Source: Antedon mediterranea (taxonomy: Eukaryota > Echinodermata > Crinoidea > Comatulida > Antedonidae). Taken from it: a stretch of 64,000 bases of DNA. A program made the position numbers and the translations under genes. Of the stretch, positions 41,201-49,630 are shown one piece after another; the stretch's first letter is position 1, and every line of letters begins with the position of its first letter. Under the pieces are notes generated by a model. It saw nothing but the letters and a program-made list of their open reading frames with translations. It was not told the origin of the DNA and ran no database searches. Where the stretch lies: contig NC_092680.1 in assembly GCF_964355755.1 (NCBI RefSeq), positions 5,371,001 to 5,435,000 of the forward strand, written 5' to 3'.

Positions 41201-41296
41201 ATAAAACAATCTGATCTTGCTTTGTTTGTGCCATCAAAGCTGTCAAAAGATGACAAATGGCGAGTTCATCAATTGGAAACTAAAATTGACAAATAG
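26273..41296 (+). CDS. ELP1: Elongator complex protein 1 (IKAP), complete, 24 coding exons
   Basis: Scaffold subunit of the Elongator complex, which starts cm5U modification of wobble uridines in cytoplasmic tRNAs. Exons: 26273-26422, 26784-26936, 27254-27335, 27851-27931, 28366-28551, 28707-28797, 29282-29405, 29854-29947, 30298-30528, 31153-31320, 31931-32024, 32462-32644, 32956-33124, 33601-33757, 34987-35249, 35948-36162, 36674-36908, 37510-37728, 37816-38142, 38540-38600, 38852-39101, 39688-39815, 40433-40581, 41129-41296. All junctions keep phase and give 1325 residues, close to the roughly 1330 of vertebrate ELP1. It starts MRNLQL, like the vertebrate MRNLKL start. AATAAA signals lie at 41437 and 41697. 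The gene is intact. Confidence 0.97.
26500..26657. mobile_element. MITE copy 11
   Basis: In ELP1 intron 1. The left end is worn (GCTTGTCTACACTATCAAAC), the right end intact (AGTGTAGACAGAGCTTTAAG). Confidence 0.85.
28002..28247. mobile_element. MITE copy 12, internally expanded
   Basis: In an ELP1 intron. Ends CTAAAGCTCTGTCTCG and AACAGAGCTTTAAGG. The internal ATCACTACCATGATGTCAT and ACCATATTTGGGCATAT blocks are repeated several times in tandem, making it about 245 bp. Confidence 0.85.
29546..29613. repeat. short dispersed repeat in ELP1 intron, copy A
   Basis: The segment around ATATTTTACTGCGTTATAAG and TTGTAATTTATTTATATT recurs at 30621-30690 as ATATTTTACTGTGTTATAAG. Both are in ELP1 introns. 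Origin unknown. Confidence 0.6.
30621..30690. repeat. short dispersed repeat in ELP1 intron, copy B
   Basis: Partner of 29546-29613, with about 80 percent match by eye. Confidence 0.6.
31588..31708 (-). ncRNA. hammerhead ribozyme candidate, type I
   Basis: Read on the minus strand, the core is complete: CTGATGA (31663-31657), stem II GATC-TAATAA-GATC (31656-31643), GAAA (31642-31639), stem III of three pairs closed by an ACAC loop, and the cleavage triplet GTC ending at 31629. Stem I is open-ended and built from nested pairings: CUGC/GCAG, AUAUC/GAUAU, GGUG/CACC and UUGUGCC/GGCACAA, separated by internal loops. The nucleotide next to the cleavage site is a U-C mismatch. Short stem III and long stem I resemble hammerheads carried by Penelope-like retroelements and retrozymes. 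It lies in an ELP1 intron, antisense to the gene. Confidence 0.72.
32765..32873. mobile_element. MITE copy 13, decayed
   Basis: Only the core (ATACGCCCAAATACGGTAGT, ATGATGTCATCATGTCC) and a right end (AGTGTAGACAGAACTTAA) are recognisable. ELP1 intron. Confidence 0.7.
33259..33370. repeat. hairpin element, hammerhead-like remnant
   Basis: Arms GAAAAGAACTGTTGAGT (33259) and its inverse ending at 33370 pair perfectly over 17 bp. Between them the plus strand holds CTGAGGA, GGTC...GATC, then GAAACGTC, the order of hammerhead core elements. However, one extra base separates CTGAGGA from stem II and stem III would have no loop, so a single copy is unlikely to fold. Probably a retroelement end. Confidence 0.55.
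33897..34934. mobile_element. 1.04-kb element with long inverted repeats, TA flanks
   Basis: The left end GAAAGCCACTCCGAGAGTGC is mirrored at the right end as GCACTCTCAGAGTGGCTTTC. The inverted similarity continues for about 140 bp (AAAATTCTCC, AAGATTTCTCCGG, AATGCTGTTTGTGATT, CACTACAAGCAT). TA flanks both ends (33895-33896, 34935-34936), as in Tc1/mariner-type insertions. The interior contains AACAAACAAACAGACAAACA and CCTCCTTGGCGGAGGT. No transposase is seen. It lies in the ELP1 intron before exon 34987. Confidence 0.82.
35301..35545. repeat. tandem repeat, 52-bp unit, about 5 copies
   Basis: TTGCTGCAGTAAACATAATG recurs at 52-bp steps (35311, 35363, 35415, 35467, 35519), nearly identical in sequence. 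It is about 50 bp after the ELP1 exon ending at 35249. Confidence 0.93.
35948..41296 (+). CDS. ELP1: ELP1 C-terminal helical and dimerisation region
   Basis: Nine exons encode about 583 residues of TPR-like helical solenoid, which in known structures dimerises ELP1. Blocks include [66 protein letters not shown] and WEEALRL. Exon 38852-39101 has a Ser/Thr-rich stretch ending SRIS, and exon 39688-39815 the basic [16 protein letters not shown] patch, which matches the basic tRNA-binding/nuclear-signal segment of the family, followed by [11 protein letters not shown]. Exon 38540-38600 is a 61-bp mini-exon. Confidence 0.95.
36190..36304. mobile_element. MITE copy 14, left arm truncated
   Basis: TAAAGCTATCT at the left jumps straight into the core (GATGTGCCCAAATATGG). 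The right end is intact (GATAGTGTAGACAGAGCTT). ELP1 intron, starting within about 30 bp of the donor. Confidence 0.78.
38353..38511. mobile_element. MITE copy 15
   Basis: Ends CTAAAGCTCTGTCTATCAAA and GATAGTATAGACAGAGCTTT. It ends about 30 bp before the acceptor of the ELP1 exon at 38540. Confidence 0.87.
39895..40092. mobile_element. second MITE family (AAGC-GGTTCCC ends)
   Basis: Left AAGCATGGTTCCCACTAGCG and right, inverted, AAGCTTGGTTCCCGCTAGCG. The inverted similarity covers about 35 bp, including GACGCAACG. TA dinucleotides flank it. About 200 bp, in the ELP1 intron after exon 39815. Only one copy is seen in this window. Confidence 0.8.
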
Positions 41297-41302
41297 ACAG
41301 AT

Positions 41303-42597
41303 TAAAGTGCTGCAACAAAAATTACAATTGTATGCAAGCATTTAATCACATATTACCATTCTTATGACAATGATTTATAATATGTCGCAGACAATATCAT
41401 CACTATAAGTGTGCTAAATTTAAACATTGTGTTTAAAATAAAAATCAACAATCAGGTCTGAAATATAAATTTCAAATTTGTTTTAAATATGATAAATATT
41501 CAGCCATACCTCATCAAGTTCTATTTATGTAGATTGTAAATAGTCCTGTACAACATTTTACTATTTCTATAGTTTCTCATTAAAATTGAGGTAAAAAAAA
41601 CTGCATTTTAAATGTTCTCAAAATATTGATCAATTTGATAATAATCAATACATGTCCACAAAAGAGAAGAACAACATCTGTGAAACATGGGAAAATAATA
41701 AACTTTTGCAGGAAATCATGTAAAAAAAGATTTTAATATTATTTCATAATATAATTAAATATGAAGCACTCAACGAGAATATGAAGTTTAGCCAATTGCT
41801 ACATTATATATTTTAAGGTTTACAATTATGTAGAATGGCTAGAACTAGACCATCAATGTAATTAAAAAATGTACTACTGTACTTTAGAAGTGTACACTAA
41901 TGTTACATTTACACTAGGCTAATAATCTTTGTTTTTACTTTTACTATCTAATCGTGGCAGACCACAGACGCATGACAGATTGCTAATATACCATGCTTGG
42001 TGTTGTATATTCTGGAAAAGTTAATTCATAACCTCATTTTCTCATAAATATTAATACTAAAAAATGTTATTGTTAATAGATACCATCATTTTATTGATGA
42101 TTAAATATATACTATCTAAATAATTAACCAACACACATGTTATACTAACAAATATTATATATATATTATTTATGATAATAATCTATTTTAATGATATGTG
42201 CATTTTATCACAAACATAACAATTAAAATGGTAGGCTACTATTAAAAGACATCATATAACTATTCTAAAAACAATGAATAGTCATGTTATAGGACCATTC
42301 TATTGTCACCATCACCACTTGACCAGTACTTATATTAATGGATAGTTGATAGCTGGAATATTACTTGATTGAACCCAGTACCGTTTTGATTTTGCGATCA
42401 GGTCTACAGATACGAACTCGCTAATATTTAATATACATAATGGGACCCTCACCTAAAGCCAAATAACAAACAGAATAGAATTTCACATTATTAAATGTAC
42501 AAACAGATTTTTGCTCAAACAGTTACGAAAAATTATAAAACATATTTAAAAATGTGAACATAACTACGGCAAAGGGAATATTCAGAGCTTTCACGTT
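41303..42597. other. 3' ends between convergent genes
   Basis: ELP1 (plus) and the death-domain/TRIM gene (minus) converge here. ELP1 polyadenylation signals lie at 41437 and 41697. The rest should be the 3' UTR of the minus-strand gene and A+T-rich spacer. No gene seen. Confidence 0.6.
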
Positions 42598-43685
42598 TCA
42601 TTTTTTCTTTCCTCCTGAAACTGGCTTGGATCCGCCTTGAAATAGCGCTTCTAAAGTGGTATTATTGTATTCCAAAACATTTGGCGCACGCATATCATCA
42701 GTTACATTATTTTGCTTTAAAAGTTCATCCATTCTTTTGGAAACGTCAGAACTTGACCTCAGTGCCATAGCATGGTTTGGGCTTTGCATCAGAGTATGTG
42801 TAATTCCTCGCAAACTGGAAAATTTAGAAGTAGCTAATTCAACATCACTGGCACCGTCATCAAGTAACTTCAGATTGTGTTGGTAAGTTGATTCAAGAAC
42901 TTGTAGTTGGTCTCTCTTATAATCTTCAATTCGTTTTTGTAATTTGTCAGCTTCTTCTTTGATTTTAAGTTCACGCTTTTTGTAATTGGACATCTCCAAT
43001 TCCTTTTTTCTTTGAAGCTGTTCTGCAAGGTCTTCAAAGCCAACTATTCTCTCATCTGCTTCTTTTATCAAGGTTGTTGAAATGGTGGTGAATGCTTCAA
43101 ACGCAGTTTTTACTTCTACTATGGTGTGGCCATGTTTAGGATGTTCAACCAGTGTACAACTAACACAAACTGGAATCTTGCACAAGTCGCAGTAGAAATG
43201 AAGAGGCATACTATTATGTTTGGAACAATACACAGATTTAGAAGCCAACCGCTCAGAAGGACTGATTGCTGTGTATTCTTCCATTGTAATAATGCAGTGA
43301 TGTTGTAACACCTTCATTTTTGTATGATCATTTCTGTGCAATGTGCAATATACTTCATCACAGTCTTGACAGAAAAAGGATGCCGCAGTACTACAAAGGC
43401 TACAGGTTGAAGCAGTCTTCTGTTCCAGTGAAGTGACATAGTCTAACATGCCACTGATAAATATGTTGTTCTTCAGGTTTTGAAGCCCTCCTTCTGGAAT
43501 CTGGCAGACGTCACGACAAGTTGGGCAGCTGAGTACACCATTGCTTTTCTTCACCCATCCATCAAGACACTCAAGACAGAATGAATGAACACATGTCAGA
43601 ATCTTAGGTCTTGTAAATCGATTCATACATAACGGACACTCAAGTGCTGCGGCTTCAATTCCTTCAATGACTTCTTCAACAAATT
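42598..43685 (-). CDS. RING, two B-boxes and coiled coil exon
   Basis: RING of C3HC4 type: CPLCMNRF, LTCVHSFCLECL, LSCPTC. B-box 1: CSLCSTAASFFCQDC...CTLHRNDH. B-box 2: YCSKHNSMPLHFYCDLC...CVSCTLVEHPKHGH. A charged heptad-rich segment (RIVGFEDLAEQLQRKKELEM onward) gives the coiled coil. It ends with ALFQGGSKPVSGGKKK and has no SPRY, NHL or other C-terminal domain. Structural cysteines and histidines all appear present. Confidence 0.93.
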
Positions 43686-46600
43686 CTGAAAAGTAAGATC
43701 TTTATATAATTCGTAATATCATGTAAAGTGTCTCAATAGTGGCTGGCATCATGCATGTTATGTCCTAAGGTACTCCTCCTTTACAAGCAAAGAAACAGTA
43801 ACAGTGGTTTAAGTAAATCATTAGATTAAAGTTAATAATAACAGCAGTACAGTAAATTACAATATATGTTTATTGATGAATGATATGTCACACATAAAAA
43901 TAAAATAGAAATATAATAATGATTAGAAACAGCTCATATACTTATTTTTGGTTGATTTGATTATATTTGAGTTTTGGTGGGGTGGAATTATCCAGTGTGA
44001 TTACAAATCTTACTTTAGGAAAGAAAAGAAAACACTTGATAACTACTTTTTTTTTCTTAATCTCTGAAGTATCCAATTTCCAAGAATATACCCAAAACGT
44101 TTTTTTTAGAAGCAAACAATAAGATGCTATAAATGTGCTTTGTGATAAGAAACAGAAGGAATTCTTACTTGTATCTGGTCTGGACATTTTTCCTGATTGA
44201 TAAATCTCGCCTTCACGGTCTAAAGATTCTTCTGTAAATAAATAATTGAATTTTAGTCAATAAATAAACTAGTGATTAATAAGAGTGAAAATGGAAAAAT
44301 AAAATGAGAACCCAGATTGTAGTTCATGTTAAAGTTTTATTGGATGCAATGATTTACAATTTTGTTAAAATAATAGGACCAGCCAATAGGTTCCGTGACC
44401 AACTTTATAGAACAAAGGTTTGAAAGTGTCTTTGATCAATACTGAACAAATTTAGCTTGGGCTCGCCTCCCGAGAGAGGAGTCAATTAAGGTCACATAGG
44501 GGTCAACATGCTTTAAATATGTTATGTAATATACATATATATAGTAGTAGCATATAATAAGTAAGTTGCTATAGAATGTTCCTTATGATAAAAAAAACCC
44601 AAATAGTTCTTACTTGTATCTGGTTTGGATTCTTGTCCTGTTTGAGAAATGCTTTTTATATGGTCTAAACATTCTTCTGTAAATATATAAATTGAAGTTA
44701 ATTATTGAAAAGAACTAAAACAAAATAATAAATTGACACTAAAATTTAGTTTTGACTGTACAAATGTTGATTCGAAAGGTAAGAAAGGGGGAAAATGCTG
44801 CCAGTTTTGTTTTGTTTTATTTATTTACATAGCAAGCACGATATCATCTATTTCACTTGACTTGGTATATAATAAAAATATTTAAAAAATGTAATTCTAT
44901 TAACAAAAGTAATGTATCGACTTACTTGAGAAAACCTCTTTCAGAATTGAATCAAAACCATATCTGCTCAATACAGTTATTAACCTTTGTTTCTTGTCTT
45001 CAGTACCATGTAATTGCTGTGCTCTCCATGCTAAAATCATTGCTTTTATTTTAGCAAATTTATTTCCATATTTCATGTCAAAATATAGCATATTTGAAGG
45101 TTGAAAATTTAGTGCTTTAGATACAGTATCATGATGTTGCAGCAGCTTGATTGTAAGTATGTGGATATCCCCATCCTGCAGATCTGTAATTGACAACATA
45201 CTTTGTTACATGCAATTTGAGATTTGCAATTATGCATTTTTTTCGCTACCCCTAGACCCCTATTGTTTTATGATTATTTATGTCGATTTATTGTAGTATT
45301 GTAATATATTAAGTGTTTAATAGGCTACCTGCATTCATACAGTGCTACTTGGTATACAGTAAATCTCTGATATTCAAAAAAACAACATTTGAGAATTTGT
45401 TATATTTTAAATCTAATTAGTACATAGTTTGTTTAAATACATATATAGTATAGAAATTGTATGCATCATACCACCAATCAAGTGGGTGGCTAGGTCATCA
45501 TAGCCACATTTTTTCAGAGCCCTTGCTAGTGTACCAAGATTATCCATCTCTGAAGGCTGTTGTTTTTTCCAAGTCATGAATGCTTGGTAGGCCTGTTTGG
45601 ACTTATCAGGAGATGATTTATAAATTTCTCTGATCTCTTCTTCTGTCAGGCGGAGCTGTCTTGCAATATCTTGCCATGATTTTGAAAGTTCAACAGAGAG
45701 TTGTTCTAGGAGGTTACTATCAAGTCCTGTAAAATAAACAAGCCAACTAAGAGCACGAGATGTTTAAAGTATAACCAACCAAGCAACAGGGAGATCTTTT
45801 TTAAAAATAGATTACCTTTAATCAGAAATGTTGACACAGTTCTTAAATTAATCTGATCGAGAGCAGATGCAAGAAATGAAGCTTTATCCGATGCATGTGA
45901 TTGGTTTGTTCTCCAAATCATCAGTACTTCTATGCACATTGCTTCCTGATCACCACCTCTTCTTTTTCTAATCTGTTCAATGTTAGATACATTCAGCTTT
46001 TCAGCAAGACTCTCCCAGCTGCATTTAGCTTCTTGTGCTATAAATCTTAAAATATCATCATCCAAACCTTTGTAAAATTGTAAAATAAAATCAAATTATA
46101 ACAGTATCAGTAGCATACAAACAAAGGCCTTCATAGAATTTGTAAACATTTTTTTTTTACCTAGGTAGATGACCGACCAGAATAACATATTAAAATTGAT
46201 TAAATAATCGATCAATAATAATATTTTTTCAGTCACCAAAAAATAATAACCAGGAGTGAGAATATACGGATTTTGCACTCACTCCATATAATACAGTAAA
46301 CAAACTATTACAATTAAACCTTATATATACGATAGATAGCCACTATGGAGATCTAACAATTAGGATGTTAATTAATGCAAAATCATATGGCCATTAATTT
46401 TGCTGTATTCTACATAAATCTGAAAATTAATGAAAATAATAAACATAATAAACATATACCTTGGAGTATTTCATTACACAGCTTGTCTTTTCCCAATTCC
46501 TTACAGATTCGTGCAAGTACTCCAAGCTTGTCTGTCTCACCCAAATTGTCTTCTTGCCAATCGTGAAGCATATGCAAAGATTTCTCCTTAAAAGTGTAAG

Positions 46601-48040
46601 TCTTTCTATTTAATGTATCAAGTTTCTTTGGGGCTATTTTCAGCTTTTTTCCAAACTCGAACCATCTTAGAGACAGATTACTTGAAATCTTCATCAACAA
46701 ATCATCTTCTACCCTTGTGACTGAAAAAAAAAACGTACTTTTTAATTTTTTTTTATTTCATACGCATCCAAAAGCGAGTAACTCGCCAATTACAGGATCG
46801 ATAAACTGTTTTATAATTTATCGTGCTTATAAACCAAGTCTCATTTTAGGCTTAGGGAGTAGAGTTGAAAGAGTCGGCAGTTACAACCCTGGCACTAGGT
46901 CAGGATTGAACCCTAGACCTTATGATTGGAAGGCAAGCATCTTAACGACGAAGCTACTGCTCCACTACAAAAAAAACGTACTTTTTAATTTGTTTTTATT
47001 TCATACGCATCCAAAAGCGAGTAACTCGCCAATTACAGGATCGATAAACTGTTTTATAATTTATCGTGCTTATAAACCAAGTCTCATTTTAGGCTTAGGG
47101 AGTAGAGTTGAAAGATTCGGCAGTTACAACCCTGGCACTAGGTCAGGATTGAACCCTAGACCTTATGATTGGAAGGCAAGCATCTTAACGACGAAGCTAC
47201 TGCTCCACTACAAACTTTAAATAACTATTGCCACTGTTCGTTTTTGGAATGATCTGTGTTGCACCACTACTCCTAGAAACAATCCTACCAGTTAGTAGTT
47301 GTTGCTAATCTTACTACAAATTCAATATTTTGCAAACCTGTTTCTTCCTCATTCGGTGCTGAGGGCACTTTTTCCCACGACGAATAACCTAGGATTCAAA
47401 TAAAATGAATGGTGAGTGTTGAATCAGTAAGAATTTAAAGAACATTTTCCTGAATTATTTCCTAAATATACAGTACATTTGTATAAAGGTGTTTACAATT
47501 TTGCAGCGACACAGTTGTTATTGTAGCTTAACAAATTCCTCTCATCCTCTTCATGCAATTTATAACTTATCAAATCAATCCAAACTAGCATAAGCAACTA
47601 CAACAATTATTGTTTTATGTATTCTATTTTGATATGTCAATGCCAATTACACATAATTATTTGTTTTGTATGTTTGAGGTTTGTTTTATAATGTATAGTA
47701 TTTTTGCAAATATTGATGATAATTTTTTTTTAATGAAATGGTTTATTTTAAATATTGATATTACTAAACCATTTTAATACTAATACTGTAATATTGTTCT
47801 GTCACGGAAAACATTCAGTGTTTTTAGTGTACTTTATTTCTCTATAAACAATTTAGTGTAATTTTTGTAAACAGAGACACCTGTGTCGTTAGCTATACTC
47901 CACAGATAGGACCCTGATTTGCTCTATACGACCACAGTAAGTACAGTAGTAGTATTATTAATACCTTTTCGTGGCTTGATGCTGCTGTTTGTTCCCTTAG
48001 ATACAACTGCAGATTTTTTTACATCACTGGCAAAAAACAT
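42598..48040 (-). CDS. four-death-domain TRIM-like protein (nine exons)
   Basis: Exons in transcript order: 48040-47965 (ATG), 47388-47338, 46720-46460, 46067-45816, 45726-45472, 45183-44926, 44676-44614, 44231-44169, 43685-42598 (stop). All junctions have splice consensus and every intron is in phase 1; joined length is 2367 bp, 788 residues. Domains: short N-terminus (1-42), death domains (about 43-129, 130-213, 214-298, 299-384), two 21-residue repeats (385-426), RING (443-483), two B-boxes and coiled coil to the end. No signal peptide or membrane segment. By family, death domains recruit partners and RING proteins ligate ubiquitin, so a signalling E3 is inferred. That all exons form one transcript is my model. 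The alternative is several overlapping transcripts, for example a short one starting at the last exon. Confidence 0.85.
44169..44231 (-). CDS. 63-bp linker mini-exon, copy 2
   Basis: Encodes KESLDREGEIYQSGKMSRPD plus T. Shared with copy 1: K-E-x-L-D, Q-x-G and P-D-T. Both splice sites are intact and identical in form to those of copy 1. Confidence 0.8.
44614..44676 (-). CDS. 63-bp linker mini-exon, copy 1
   Basis: Encodes KECLDHIKSISQTGQESKPD plus T, between acceptor TTTACAG and donor GTAAGA. Same length, phase and pattern as the next exon, so they are a tandem exon duplication. No known domain. Confidence 0.8.
44926..45183 (-). CDS. death domain 4 exon, divergent
   Basis: 86 residues. ILTIKLLQHHDTVSKALNFQ lacks the usual helix-2 tryptophan, but AMILAWRAQQL and LITVLSRYGFDSILKEVF keep the later pattern. 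Same length class and phase as the other three, so it is counted as a degenerate repeat. Confidence 0.7.
45472..45726 (-). CDS. death domain 3 exon
   Basis: 85 residues and the most typical of the four: SWQDIARQLRLTEEEIREI, FMTWKKQQ, LGTLARALKKCGYDDLATHL. This matches the canonical death-domain profile almost throughout. Confidence 0.9.
45816..46067 (-). CDS. death domain 2 exon
   Basis: 84 residues. CSWESLAEKLNVSNIEQIRK, then EVLMIWRTNQS and FLASALDQI, a clear death-domain pattern (W-x-x-L-A-x-x-L, a later L-x-x-W, and a hydrophobic final helix). Confidence 0.85.
46460..46720 (-). CDS. death domain 1 exon
   Basis: 87 residues. VEDDLLMKISSNLSLRWFEF and LGVLARICKELG follow the six-helix death-fold pattern: helix 2 with the WFEFGKKL tryptophan and LHDW before the last helices. 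The splice acceptor's polypyrimidine tract directly abuts the neighbouring SINE pair. Confidence 0.83.
46733..46968 (-). mobile_element. tRNA-derived SINE, copy 1
   Basis: On the minus strand a tRNA-like head begins near GTAGCTTCGTCGTTAAGATG (A-box region) and continues to GGTTCAATCC (B-box consensus), followed by a tRNA-unrelated body and an A-rich tail. It lies in the intron between exons 47338-47388 and 46460-46720, its tail touching the splice acceptor tract. Confidence 0.8.
46976..47211 (-). mobile_element. tRNA-derived SINE, copy 2
   Basis: Tandem second copy, same orientation, only a few base differences from copy 1 visible by eye (for example AGAGTCGG against AGATTCGG). The period is 243 bp, with ACAAAAAAAACGTACT at the join. 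Confidence 0.8.
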
Positions 48041-48046
48041 TGTTTT

Positions 48047-49630
48047 CTAAATAAATAAAATATTTAAAAAAATACTTAATTTGGCATTATTTACTATATA
48101 CTAAGCCTACTCTAGATGTGCTCACTTACTCTGTAGTAAGTGTACACAGCAACGATTTCGTATTTTTATTTACTTTTTTCAATTGATCATTCGGATTTTT
48201 AAAAATCAATTATGCAATAATGAAAAATGTCTTTAGTAACAGAAAACAGATACACTAGATATTATTTGTGGCTCTGTATTGATTTACTCAATTTTTCTGA
48301 TTTTTACAATGTCTGAAATAATCTCTGTCTTAAAAGTAACTCACAAAATCAACTGCAGTTTTGATGTGTTATGTGCTTCACCACACCTTATTTCCCTTTA
48401 TCACCTGTCTCAGTTTATTCCTTGAATTAAGTTGCTGTACTTACGAAAAAGGAACCACTACAAACAGATGAGGCTCGATGTATCAACAGAGTTTCGGTCA
48501 AAAGAAGTCAAACATGGGTTTTGTATTCTAGTACTGTAGTATAGTACCAGTCCAAGCGAAAACATACGAAAGCCATTGCAAATATACAGAGAGCTAAATG
48601 TTAAACTTTGGACTGATGATTAGGCCTATTACTTCATCAGTTAGAACAAATATGATTATTGTCTCCAATCTACATCATATCATTGTTTCAGAGGTTATCA
48701 CTATGTTACTTTGATAGACGTGTTTATTTATACCATGAAAAAAACATGTATTTGTTAATGTGGCCTGGAACTGCATTGAGGTCCAAAAGTCTACATATAT
48801 TAATCTAAGAACCAACATATTGAAAAAGGCAATACTGTATAATGTTTAACAAATATTAAATAAAAGTCGAACTTACGAATATATTGTAATTTGAACAATT
48901 ATGTTCACACATTTTTTTCTTGGAAATAATTCGGTAGACATTTTTTTCTTAGAAGAAATTCTGTCCACAGAATTTTTTAAAAGATAAAATCATGTACATC
49001 ATCATAATGGAACTAATGGTTTATAAACGAAAAAGATTGAAATATGCAATACAATTCAAGGTTTTATTCAATAAAACGAAAATTTACATTGTAGCCAAAG
49101 ACTAAATTGTGTAAAATTTTACAAAATATTGCACATATAAAAAAGTTATCACATATAAAGAACATCTTATATTAAAATGTAATTAGATAAAGTACATAAA
49201 ATGAAAATGAGAAAGACATTGACAAATCAAAAAAATTGTTACGAATCATGGCCTAATAAAATATCTGTATTAAAACTTATATATTATTTGTTTATTATTT
49301 TACATTGGTTGATGACGGCAACGTTGGCTTAAAATTGCAAATTGCTTAATTTTACATTTTAAGGTACCTAAATGATCAGCTATACTGACATAAAACACGA
49401 ACACAAAAACGAAGCAAACCATTCACAAGTTCACTAAATGTACAAACATCCGTATTTATTTTGTTCCAAAATAATGAAATGTTGCACTGCCTTCTATGTC
49501 ATGAACATTTCAGCATAATTTATTTAAATGATTTCTTCTAAACAGGTCCATTTTAATCACAAGATAGACGGACAATTGTGTGTCGGACTATATATTATCC
49601 TCTTCATTTTCCGACTATAGTTTGTTCTCC
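48047..49630. other. spacer between the two RING genes
   Basis: Contains the 5' side of the death-domain gene (a 5' UTR acceptor lies at 48047-48048, minus strand) and the 3' UTR of the paralogue, with a minus-strand AATAAA at about 49455-49460. No further exon recognised. Confidence 0.55.

Noticed and set aside
45706-46065. 119-codon open frame taken as a whole
   Set aside because: Only its first 83 or so codons are the death-domain 2 exon; the rest reads through the splice donor at 45815 into intron.
46861-46960. tRNA gene on the minus strand
   Set aside because: A-box and B-box are present but the acceptor stem and cloverleaf are degenerate and it is attached to a SINE body and A-rich tail, so I call it a SINE.
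46717-47220. 167-codon open frame with two identical halves
   Set aside because: It runs through the tandem SINE pair on the opposite strand; no protein similarity and no start context.
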